A DNA stretch of 14,905 bases from G039029935 sp039029935 (GTDB lineage Bacteria; Chloroflexota; Anaerolineae; Caldilineales; Caldilineaceae): positions 1 through 14,905 of the forward strand of contig JBCCFC010000174.1 of assembly GCA_039029935.1 (NCBI GenBank). The letters are read 5' to 3'. Of the stretch, positions 6,778-14,600 are shown piece by piece (positions within the stretch are counted from its first letter, which is position 1; every line of letters starts with the position of its first letter). The position numbers and the translations under genes were made by a program. The notes beneath the pieces are model-generated. The model worked only from the letters and a program-made list of their open reading frames with translations. It was not told where the DNA came from and did no database searches.

Positions 6778-6845
6778 ACCACATCCTCATTGCACAGTCA
6801 ACTCCAATTTTGGATGAATGAGCATAAAAAATAGAGCGTTAGATA

Positions 6846-6874
6846 TTGAAAAGCCCGCAAACCGTCGGTATAAT
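6846..6874 (+). promoter_or_regulatory. Sigma70-type promoter of the oxidoreductase gene
   Basis: TTGAAA (6846-6851) and TATAAT (6869-6874) are separated by 17 bp, which is close to consensus. Transcription would start near 6881, leaving a leader of about 85 nt before the ATG at 6967. It lies in the divergent region shared with the AraC-family gene. Confidence 0.8.
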
Positions 6875-6881
6875 AGACGGT
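6861..6881. promoter_or_regulatory. Inverted repeat over the -10 box, candidate operator
   Basis: ACCGTC (6861-6866) and GACGGT (6876-6881) form a 6-bp inverted repeat with 9 bp between, centred on the TATAAT box. A protein bound here would block RNA polymerase. The dyad is short, and AraC proteins usually prefer direct repeats, so the binder is unknown. Confidence 0.4.
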
Positions 6882-6966
6882 AAGCAACTCAATTAGCCAA
6901 GCAGGTTTGGTATAGATTGATGCTCACTAAACAGGACTATTATTGAGATGTAAGGGAGAACAAAAA

Positions 6967-7629
6967 ATGTCTAACAATCATGAAACACAATCACAAGTGC
7001 AAAATATGAAGATACTGATTTTTGGCGCAACAGGAAGCATTGGCCGTGAGCTTGTGAAACAGGCACTGGCACAAGGGTACGCGGTCACCGCATTTGTGCG
7101 CGATCCAGCCAAGATGGAAATTAAGCATGGGAGTCTCACCATCACAAAGGGCGATGTCATGGACCCCGCCTCGGTGGAACGCGCGGTACACGGTCACGAT
7201 GCGGTCTTATGTTCACTGGGCGCTGGGTTGAAAGGGACAGTGCGAGCGGCGGGTACACAGCATATCATCCGTGCAATGGAGAAGGCGCATGTCCGACGGT
7301 TTATCTGCCAAACCACGCTCGGTGTTGGGGATAGCCAGGGCAACCTGAATTTCTATTGGAAATATATCATGTTTGGAATGCTCCTGCGCAGCGCATTTGT
7401 GGATCATGTCAAACAGGAGCAGTCTGTCCAGCAGAGCGATCTCGACTGGACCATCGTTCGCCCCGCCGCCTTCACCGACGATGAAACGACGGGACAATAC
7501 CGGCACGGCTTTGCTGGCACAGACAAGACGACCACATTGACGATTTCACGGGCGGATGTCGCTGATTTTATGTTGAAACAGTTGAGTGATGATACGTACC
7601 TTCATGCAACACCGGGGTTATCTTACTGA
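6967..7629 (+). CDS. NAD(P)-binding atypical SDR / NmrA-like oxidoreductase
   Basis: The product has 220 residues. Residues 14-30 (MKILIFGATGSIGRELV) form the first strand and glycine-rich loop of a Rossmann fold with the GATGxxG motif of atypical short-chain dehydrogenases. TAFVRDPAKM places a basic residue after the second strand, as in NADP binders. Later elements include VLCSLGAG, AMEKAHVRRFICQTTLGVGD and DWTIVRPAAFTDDETTGQYR, which match NAD(P)H-binding (PF13460-type) proteins. The classic YxxxK pair is not obvious, so it may be a redox sensor or quinone/flavin-type reductase rather than a standard dehydrogenase. I chose the ATG at 6967 because GGGAGA stands about 7 nt upstream; a TTG at 6943 would add eight residues but is less likely. 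It has its own strong promoter and is probably regulated by the divergent AraC-family protein. Confidence 0.9.
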   Translation: MSNNHETQSQVQNMKILIFGATGSIGRELVKQALAQGYAVTAFVRDPAKMEIKHGSLTITKGDVMDPASVERAVHGHDAVLCSLGAGLKGTVRAAGTQHIIRAMEKAHVRRFICQTTLGVGDSQGNLNFYWKYIMFGMLLRSAFVDHVKQEQSVQQSDLDWTIVRPAAFTDDETTGQYRHGFAGTDKTTTLTISRADVADFMLKQLSDDTYLHATPGLSY

Positions 7630-7654
7630 TTCAGACGCACTTTTTGAAAGACGA

Positions 7655-7725
7655 AGCGCAGACTCAACGCTACAGTTACCGACGGACGCCAGTCAAAGAA
7701 CGTTGTGAAGCGTTGAATCTGCGCT
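7655..7725. repeat. Intergenic palindromic element with 17-bp arms
   Basis: The arms 7655-7671 and 7709-7725 are inverted copies with one mismatch (AGCGCAGACTCAACGCT against AGCGTTGAATCTGCGCT), separated by 37 bp. It starts 26 bp after the oxidoreductase stop. It has no T-run and no ORF. It could be a REP/MITE-like element or a transcript-end hairpin. Confidence 0.55.
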
Positions 7726-7811
7726 GTTGTTATGCAGCGATGAGTGTAAGATTTAATCGCATTTTGTGGAACGAGATTTGAGTTTGATCACTGTTCAACC
7801 CTGCCCGTTTG

Positions 7812-7820
7812 TGCTATACT
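7812..7820 (+). promoter_or_regulatory. Extended -10 promoter upstream of the nuclease-fold gene
   Basis: TGCTATACT (TG at 7812-7813, TATACT at 7815-7820) is a good extended -10 element 79 bp before the ATG. The -35 region at 17 bp is poor, which fits promoters that rely on the TGn extension. The remaining sequence from 7726 to 7898 shows nothing else I can name. Confidence 0.5.
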
Positions 7821-7898
7821 GAGTGCAAGAACATACAGCGTAAGGTCTACGCAGATTTTGTGGCGTGACGTGTAGAGCGTTGATTAGAGGGGGACTGG

Positions 7899-9710
7899 AT
7901 GAGAAAACAAGTGATTTATGCCGCACCTAATTTTGCGGATTTACGAAGAGACAACGGCTATTTTGTGGACAAAACACCCTATATCGCCAAGTTAGAACGC
8001 ATCAACAACCCTGTATTTCTGCGTCCTCGTCGCTTTGGCAAATCGTTTCTCTGCTCGATTCTGCATTATTACTATGACTTACGCCATAAAGACTTGTTTG
8101 ATGAACTGTTTGGCGACACTTGGATTGGGCAAAACCCAACCGGACAGCAAAGTCAATATATGGTGCTGCATCTCAACTTCTCTTCACTTGCGTCAGGACC
8201 CACGATTGCCGATATCCAAAAAAGTTTTAGAAAAAAGGTCAACCGCACCATCAAGTTGCTCCGTGTGCAGTATGCACCGATATTGGATGAACTCCCACCC
8301 GTTGACATGGATGAGCCAGCAGCGGACAATTTATCCGATTTAATCATGCACATTGAGGCCTATAATTGGCCGCGCCTCTTTGTCATTATCGATGAGTATG
8401 ACAATTTTGCCAATCAACTGATCAAGGGGCATAAGGAGCACCTCTATGATGCGCTCACCGATGATGATAGTTTCTTCAAGAATTTCTTTAAGGTGCTAAA
8501 GGAAGGGCGAGAAACAGGGGCAATTAAAAATAATTACATCACAGGTATACTGCCGATGACGATTGATGATTTGGCCTCGGCCTTTAACGTCGGCACATTT
8601 CTGACACTCAACCCAGAATTTGAGGCAATGGTTGGGTTTACCCAAGAAGAAGTCGATGCACTGCTGGATGACATTTTTGACGATTACGCCTTCCCTGCAC
8701 ACCTGCGCCACGAAATTGGCGACGTGTTAAAGACCAATTACGATGGCTATCATTTTTTGACACCAGTGCATCATGAACCTGAAGAGGATGAGAGTGAAGA
8801 TAATGGGGCTGGAGATGATGAGTCTGGAGATGATGAAACTGGAGCGAATGAATACAGCGTCTCGCTCTACAACACAACCATCTTGATGTATTTTTTGTGG
8901 TATTGGACCAAGTACCGAAAATTTCCAGAGCAGCTCACAGATAACAACCTCAAAACAGATATGGGCTGGTTCAGACGGTTAGCCATGCAACACCCAGCCA
9001 TTGCCGCGAAATATATCAATCAACTCGCCACAGATAAAACCATCGCCTATAACAACGCCCTCTTGGGAAGTCAATTTAATATCAAACAATTTTTTGATGA
9101 GCAATTTTTCCCCATTGCCTTTTTTCATCTCGGCATCTTGACGCGTCAAGATGCCTTTAATTTCACTTTCCCCAATCTGAATATGTACCAACTCTTTGTC
9201 GAGTATTTCAATGAATACCACAAAATCGACATGACAAACCCATTCTCTGCCGCCATGCGGTCTTTTTCGCACCGTCCGAACCTAGAAGCTCTCTTTCGCT
9301 GTTATTGGGAAGAATATGTCCAACGCCTACCCGAACCGATTTTTATGCAAGTCAATGAAAACTTTTACCGGACCACGTTTTACCAACTCTGCACACAACA
9401 TCTCTCCACATGGTTCACGTGGCATGTGGAGCGACCCTATGCCAACGGTAAAAGCGACTTGGAGTTTGTCGGGAAATTTAACGAGAAATTTGCCGGGCTG
9501 CGTTGGATCACCGAGTTCAAATATTATTCCAAAGCCAAGATGCAAGAAAAAAACATCAACATCGCAGACTTTGAAGCCCTTGATGAGGATATTGACCAAT
9601 TGCGCGGCTATGCACGTGATTTAGAGCGCGAAGTCGAAGAAATCGAAGTCCGACAGTTTTTGATCTATTGTTTTGGGAATGAGGGATTTCAACTATTTGA
9701 GATAGAGTAG
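7899..9710 (+). CDS. AAA-ATPase-like protein with C-terminal PD-(D/E)XK nuclease-fold domain
   Basis: The 603-residue protein has the two-domain plan of the PF09820 (AAA-ATPase_like) plus PF08011 (PDDEXK_9, formerly DUF1703) family. The N-terminus (NFADLRRDNGYFVDKTPYI) is typical. The P-loop is the family variant RPRRFGKS (residues 42-49), and Walker B is LFVIIDEYDN (160-169). The C-terminal nuclease core shows D520 in SDLEFVGKF, then E539 and K541 in ITEFKYYS, giving D-X18-E-X-K, and a following helix with QLRGYARDLE. Catalytic residues therefore look intact. An acidic, low-complexity insert rich in D, E and G lies near residues 293-319, just after the ATPase part. The ATG has GAGGGGG upstream. 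These proteins are abundant in some anaerobes and Chloroflexota; a role in conflict or nucleic-acid processing is suspected but not established. It appears monocistronic. Confidence 0.93.
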   Translation: MRKQVIYAAPNFADLRRDNGYFVDKTPYIAKLERINNPVFLRPRRFGKSFLCSILHYYYDLRHKDLFDELFGDTWIGQNPTGQQSQYMVLHLNFSSLASGPTIADIQKSFRKKVNRTIKLLRVQYAPILDELPPVDMDEPAADNLSDLIMHIEAYNWPRLFVIIDEYDNFANQLIKGHKEHLYDALTDDDSFFKNFFKVLKEGRETGAIKNNYITGILPMTIDDLASAFNVGTFLTLNPEFEAMVGFTQEEVDALLDDIFDDYAFPAHLRHEIGDVLKTNYDGYHFLTPVHHEPEEDESEDNGAGDDESGDDETGANEYSVSLYNTTILMYFLWYWTKYRKFPEQLTDNNLKTDMGWFRRLAMQHPAIAAKYINQLATDKTIAYNNALLGSQFNIKQFFDEQFFPIAFFHLGILTRQDAFNFTFPNLNMYQLFVEYFNEYHKIDMTNPFSAAMRSFSHRPNLEALFRCYWEEYVQRLPEPIFMQVNENFYRTTFYQLCTQHLSTWFTWHVERPYANGKSDLEFVGKFNEKFAGLRWITEFKYYSKAKMQEKNINIADFEALDEDIDQLRGYARDLEREVEEIEVRQFLIYCFGNEGFQLFEIE

Positions 9711-9725
9711 CGTTGGGAGAAAGAG

Positions 9726-10016
9726 TTATCGCACCTTCTCCGGAAACCCCAAGAACCCAAACAGGTTGGCGAGTTGATTAAATTGCGCCAAATCGGTGTA
9801 GTAAATCTCGTCTTCTTCCAGTCGCTCCTTGGCTGGCTCAAAATAGCCTGCTTTGGACACATACCATCGAGTCACTTCGTCGTACTTTTTCACCTCTTGG
9901 ATGGCGTCAATCTGGTTGAGAAATTCCTTGACATTGGTGCTTGTCACCTTTGTTTTAGCACTTCTAAGATTTTGGATAGTGAGCAGCGTGTTGTCGTTTG
10001 TGATTTGTTTGTTCAT
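9726..10016 (-). CDS. Small protein resembling the C-terminal part of a restriction-endonuclease-like fold
   Basis: The 97-residue product reads LLTIQNLRSAKTKVTSTNVK, then a helix EFLNQIDAIQEVKKY, then TRWYVSKAGYFEPAKERLEE, then EIYYTDLAQFNQLANLFG. The pattern (strand, helix, strand with S-x-x-G-[FY]-x-x-x-A, then a strand and helix) resembles the distal half of PD-(D/E)XK proteins such as those fused to archaeal-type ATPases (DUF234). The place where E-x-K would be expected reads IQNL, so if the resemblance is right it is catalytically inactive or a remnant. I chose the ATG at 10016 because an extended -10 box (10035-10043) lies 18 nt upstream, which excludes the longer frame from 10067. No clear ribosome site is seen. 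It is convergent with the nuclease-fold gene, with 15 bp between the two stops. Family assignment is tentative. Confidence 0.6.
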   Translation of the reverse strand: MNKQITNDNTLLTIQNLRSAKTKVTSTNVKEFLNQIDAIQEVKKYDEVTRWYVSKAGYFEPAKERLEEDEIYYTDLAQFNQLANLFGFLGFPEKVR

Positions 10017-10034
10017 CGTTTTGCCATGCGGGGT

Positions 10035-10043
10035 ATTATAGCA
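10035..10043 (-). promoter_or_regulatory. Extended -10 box (TGCTATAAT) of the small nuclease-like gene
   Basis: The minus strand reads TGCTATAAT, a perfect extended -10, ending 18 nt before the ATG at 10014-10016. The transcript would have a very short leader. No convincing -35 is seen at 17 bp. Confidence 0.55.
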
Positions 10044-10111
10044 TAGGATATAAACAGTCGATGTCATTTGTATATTGCTATTGATTATGTGTAACAGGTG
10101 GAGTATAGATT

Positions 10112-10558
10112 ATGACTACGAACGTTCTTACTCAAAATTATCCAGATGTTCTTGAGTATAAGCAGAGTTTGCCAGCAGAAGATATCCGTAGACGTATTAC
10201 GATCTTTCAATTGACCGATGATTGGGTCAGCGATATTCAAAAAGGCGTTTTGCAAGAAAGCTACGCGGCTTTGGTACGCTCACAATTTAACCAGCTTTGT
10301 GAATATTATACACTGAGCGATCAGAAAGATAAGGCAAAATTGGCAATCAATTTGCACAACTCGATGTTTTTTGCTGAAACTGAGGGTCTAACTGTAGAGC
10401 AAGTCTATGTTGTACAGTTAGTATTGACCTACTTTCAACGAGTCAAACTAACGGCAGAGGAGTTAAAAGAGTGTGTACTAAAACTCTATGATGCAGGAAT
10501 TCATGTGATTCCGCCTATGCCAAACTTTGAAGAGTTTTTGGCTTTATCGGGAGAGTGA
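10112..10558 (+). CDS. Helical protein of unknown function, partner of the PIN-like protein
   Basis: The product has 148 residues and is mostly charged and predicted helical, with no signal peptide and no membrane segment. Segments such as SFAALVRSQF-like helices are visible: SYAALVRSQFNQLCEYYTLS, DKAKLAINLHNSMFFAETEG and LTAEELKECVLKLYDAGIHV. I do not recognise the family. The ATG is preceded by GGTGGAG with 8 nt spacing, so expression should be good. The stop overlaps the GTG start of the next gene as GTGA, which indicates translational coupling and a shared function. A short upstream protein coupled to a PIN-like protein is the usual order in VapBC-type toxin-antitoxin modules, but this protein shows no AbrB, RHH, Phd or HTH DNA-binding motif, so the antitoxin role is inference from position only. 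Confidence 0.82.
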   Translation: MTTNVLTQNYPDVLEYKQSLPAEDIRRRITIFQLTDDWVSDIQKGVLQESYAALVRSQFNQLCEYYTLSDQKDKAKLAINLHNSMFFAETEGLTVEQVYVVQLVLTYFQRVKLTAEELKECVLKLYDAGIHVIPPMPNFEEFLALSGE

Positions 10559-11334
10559 AACCATACAACTTCATGATAGACTACTATCTCGATACAACGA
10601 TACAGGTGAGCAAGCTGTTTGCACCACATACCATCCGTTCACGAATCCTACATCGTATTTCGCAGAATCGCTGTTTTGTTTCTCGCTATGTGCGGATGGA
10701 ATATATGCGATGGTTAGAAACGTGTGTTCAGCTAAATCAACTTTTGCAAGAAGAGATTGACCGAAATCCGTTAAACGCAATAAGTGAAGTTCAAGCTCAT
10801 ATTTTATTGATTCATGGTCGCAAACAAAACAAACTGATGTCAATACTTATGTGGCTATCCCGTTACCACAATAGTCATGATGTCTACGGGATTCATGCAG
10901 ATCTAGGTAGTTTGATAGAGGAAAATTTACAAGCATTCTTTGATAAAGATGTGATCGAATTGCCAGATCCTATCGGCTGCCCGTTCATGAGTTTACACGC
11001 GATTCCCGATAACGGCAGCTATCGGCTCGAACCAGACATGCCCTATCGAAGAGGGGTGATGCCTTGTCATATTGTCGATTTCCTTCAAGAACACCGTGAA
11101 CAATTACAGGCACTTGAGCCAGCATTGCGTAGAGACTATCCAAAAATCGCCGATGCTTGCCAACGCGTGCTGATAAATCCTGCTGATGCACAAGGCAATA
11201 CATGTAAAATATTAGGTGATGTGATTATTTCATTACAAACACCTGCGGATGCTGTGTTGTGGACAACAGATGCAAGTTTTGATGTAATCTGCCCCGTGCT
11301 GGGGATTGAACATAGACGAGAACCACTGAAGTAA
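10555..11334 (+). CDS. PIN-like domain protein, candidate RNase toxin
   Basis: The 259-residue protein begins with a strand and an acid typical of PIN domains (MIDYYLDTTIQVSKL, D13). A second acid follows in a helix (SRYVRMEYMRWLE, E49), and the C-terminus ends with the PIN signature: LGDVIISLQTPADAVLWTTD, SFD and VLGIEH (D222 and D239). These four acids would form the metal site of a PIN ribonuclease. Ordinary VapC toxins have about 130 residues; here roughly 130 extra residues lie between E49 and D222. The GTG start at 10555 overlaps the previous stop in GTGA; the next in-frame ATG is at 10573 and would also keep D13. Directly after the stop lies a fragment of a second copy of the C-terminal motif. 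PIN assignment is by motif reading, and structural confirmation is lacking. Confidence 0.72.
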   Translation: MKPYNFMIDYYLDTTIQVSKLFAPHTIRSRILHRISQNRCFVSRYVRMEYMRWLETCVQLNQLLQEEIDRNPLNAISEVQAHILLIHGRKQNKLMSILMWLSRYHNSHDVYGIHADLGSLIEENLQAFFDKDVIELPDPIGCPFMSLHAIPDNGSYRLEPDMPYRRGVMPCHIVDFLQEHREQLQALEPALRRDYPKIADACQRVLINPADAQGNTCKILGDVIISLQTPADAVLWTTDASFDVICPVLGIEHRREPLK

Positions 11335-11336
11335 AG

Positions 11337-11501
11337 ATTAACGGCTTGGGTGACATTATCATCGCCTTGCATATGCCAGATGATGCGTACTTGTGGGCAT
11401 TGGATGCAGATTTTGAACTCACTATCTTTGCAGTTTTGTGTTTAATTAACCTATTTCCTGGTTTTGGGTATAAAATTAGATTCAATGCTATGTTTAAATA
11501 G
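11337..11501 (+). pseudogene. Remnant of a second PIN-like gene (C-terminal fragment)
   Basis: Three bases after the PIN-like gene, in another frame, the sequence encodes INGLGDIIIALHMPDDAYLW, then ALDADFELTIFAVL, and ends at TAG 11499-11501. This aligns with LGDVIISLQTPADAVLW and TTDASFDVICPVL of the intact gene, including the two acids. There is no start codon or ribosome site and the rest of the domain is absent, so it is a decayed tandem paralogue or the residue of a recombination event. After it, 11502-11637 contains no gene or signal I can support. Confidence 0.7.
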
Positions 11502-11637
11502 CGATTTCAATGGTAAGTTAAGCTTCTGGATGTTCATAATATTAAGCAAAATCAAAAAGTGCAAAGATAGTGGAACTGTGTGCGAGGGTATTGGGGTTAA
11601 GGTTGTATCGCTGAATTGAATGCATTCGGTGGCACTA

Positions 11638-14600
11638 TCAAATATAAATCTCCAAGTCAGGCAATGCTCTGCGTAAAGCAGATACATCTGTTACTTTACT
11701 GCCTTCCAAATATAGTTTTGTCAGCTTTGTCAACCCCGCCAATGCTAATACATTCCTTACCCGCGTGTAACGCAAATCAAGCGTTTGCAAGTTGCTCAAT
11801 CTTACCAGTGGTGATATGTCATATATGGGTGTTTTCCATAAGCTAAGAAATTTTAAAGTAGTTAAGTTAGCCAGCGCTAATACATCCTCTGTCCTTGTTG
11901 CGCCAAGATCGAGATATTGTAAGTCTGTTAAATTAGCCAGAACCGAAATATCACTTACTTTTGCGCCTCTTAATGCAAGCCGCTGCAATACTGTTAATTT
12001 TGATAGAGAAGAGATATCTTTAAAATGCTCAAAACGAAGATGAAGCCGCTTAATTAAATGAGAGCCTTGTACAGTTAGTAACTGTTCGGGTCGAAGGTTG
12101 AATGTTAAGTTATTTAAATCAACTAATGACGATATATCATTTACTTGGGTGCCTAATAAAAAAAGTTCTTGCAATCTGTTTAATCCTGAGAGGCACGAGA
12201 CATCTTGAGTTCGAGTTCCATTAAGATTCAAATGTTCTAAACAATGCATTTGTGACAATATAGAAATGTCATTTATCGGTATTCCGTTCATCTTAATCCT
12301 GCGTAGCCTTCTTAGTTTCGCCAATGCCGTTATATCATCTACTTGAGTCCCGCATAAGTCTAAGTATTGTAAGTTTATTAGATTAGCTAAGGCGCAAATA
12401 TCACTGACTTGAGTTTGACTAAGATCAAGATGCTCTAATCGAGTTAATTTTTCCAGAGAAGTTATATTGTGTATAGATGTTGTGGAAATATTTAGATGTT
12501 TTAAATTTGATGCATTGGATAAGGCCGATATACAATCTATATTTGTTTCATCTAGTTCGAGCTTCCACAGATTTGTTAAATGCCTAACCACAGATATATC
12601 GTTCACGTGTGTATATCTAAGGTCTAGAGATTGTAGATTGGGTAATTCTGATAACACTGATATATCTGTTATCGCCAATTCACTAAGGTCAAGCCCACAT
12701 GTCTCATCTACTAAGGATTTTACATGCATAATTATTATTTTATAGGCATCAGGGGTTTGGGTGTGGGCATCCAATAAATCCCAGAAAAACCATGCTAATA
12801 TGTTTAAGTCATGTCGATGTTCGGGGTCAGCCTGTGAGAGCTCATACAGTCCTTGTAGCAACTCAGCTTGATCTTCGGGTTCAACATGCCCCGCCAAGAG
12901 TTGGAGAGTTTCATGCCACTCGCTCTTTGTGCCATAAGTACGTGCAACAATCCCTACTTCGTGGGCGCGCACAATCTCCTGTCCTGCCAGATACTCGACA
13001 AAGGTACGGTGGATAAAGTCAAACTCGGTATCCGACTGTTGGCGAAAGATGACCGAGCGCTCGGACAAAAATTCAAGCACAGGCAGCACATCCAACCCTT
13101 GCTGTGCCAACAATTTGGTCACATCCTTTTTCTGGATGAGGCTAGAATTACTCTTCATCATCCAATAGGCAATACGCGCCAATAGTCGTTGAACGCGTGC
13201 GGGGCGCAGATGGGCAGTGTAATTGCTGGAATCCACCTGTCGATTTAGATCACGTCGCAATAAAATATCAATACAACGGTCGTAGAGACGGATACGGTCT
13301 TGGGGTAGGATACCTAACTCAAAGAGGTTGAGCGCACAGAGCATGGCACAGAGGATAGGAGACTTTGCCAAATTTTGAAGTTCTTCACGGTTGCCAAGGG
13401 TGGTGAGTAAGCCATTGCACTTCTCTGGGAGCAGGGCTTTGTCAGAATAGCGACAATACTCAGAACCCATTGCCTCATGCCATTGCTGGATAAAGCGTGT
13501 CACCTGGTCGTTATCCATCGGCAATAAACGAATCTGGCCAAAGGCCATCTGTCGGAAATTCCGGAGAATATTTAGGTCATTCAACCCACTGGGGCGACTG
13601 CTGACAATGACCACATTGTCGGGGTAGAGGAGCAGCAGATTCTCTATCCATGTCAGAGCCTCCTGGCGTTTCTCATTGGATACCTCATCCATGCCATCTA
13701 ACAATACGAGGGCACGCCCCTCACGCATTCGCTCCTCTGCCCAATGGTCCGGTACGGAGGCAGCCAAGGGCTTCAACTCACGTAGACTGCTTGCCAACGT
13801 ACCATACTCGGGCAAAGGGTGATGCGCAAAGTCTCGTAGACGAACAAAAAAAGGCACATATCCCCGCCAATGGGTCAAGGGCGCATCAAAGGCCAGTCCC
13901 GCCGCCTGTACCGCCACCCATTTGAGCAATGTTGTCTTGCCCGACCCCGCATCAGAGACAATCAACAGGCGATTGCCTATGCTCAATGCATCCTCCACAG
14001 CGAGAGGTTGTTCCTGCATCACAGTCTGTCTAATGAGAAATTCTTTTCCATCGTTCCGTGCAGACGCTCTCCGTCGCAGTTCAACCATCAGTCGAACATA
14101 GGCCACCGACAACGGCTGTCTAGCACCATCAAAATTATCCACCCCAAAGAGTTCAAGTTTGTTGAGACTGCTGCCAATCAGTGTCCGATACTCACTCTCA
14201 AACTGCTGCCCCAGCGACGCAATCTTCTCGCCATAGGTCTCGGCCAAAATGCGTTCTTGGGTTGCCAGTGCCGTCCGCATTCGTTGGCTCAGGCTCTCAA
14301 CATTTTGCAACAACATAGCCGTTGTGTCGCGTGTAAAGTGCGGCACAGAATCGGCCACGGCAAAGATGACCTGCGCCGATGTGCCAAGGATGCGTGTGTA
14401 GATGGCTTCCTGTTCTGCCGATAGTGGCTGCGTGGATTTGACCCGTTGCAAGGCGCGCGCAAAGTGATGCGCATCCAGCTTGCTCTCCAGCAAAAGAGGC
14501 ATCGCCTGTTCATTGATCGTAACCTTGGCCGCCTCGATAGCCGCCTGCCATTCTGCTTCGGGCATGGTATTGCCCTCATGACGAAAGACCTCGGCCAACG

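Noticed and set aside
10017..10067. N-terminal extension of the small nuclease-like protein from 10067
   Set aside because: The extension overlaps an extended -10 box, so the transcript would start after it.
11566..11639. GATAGTG/CACTATC inverted repeat as terminator of the NACHT gene
   Set aside because: Arms of only 7 bp are 60 bp apart and no T-run follows.
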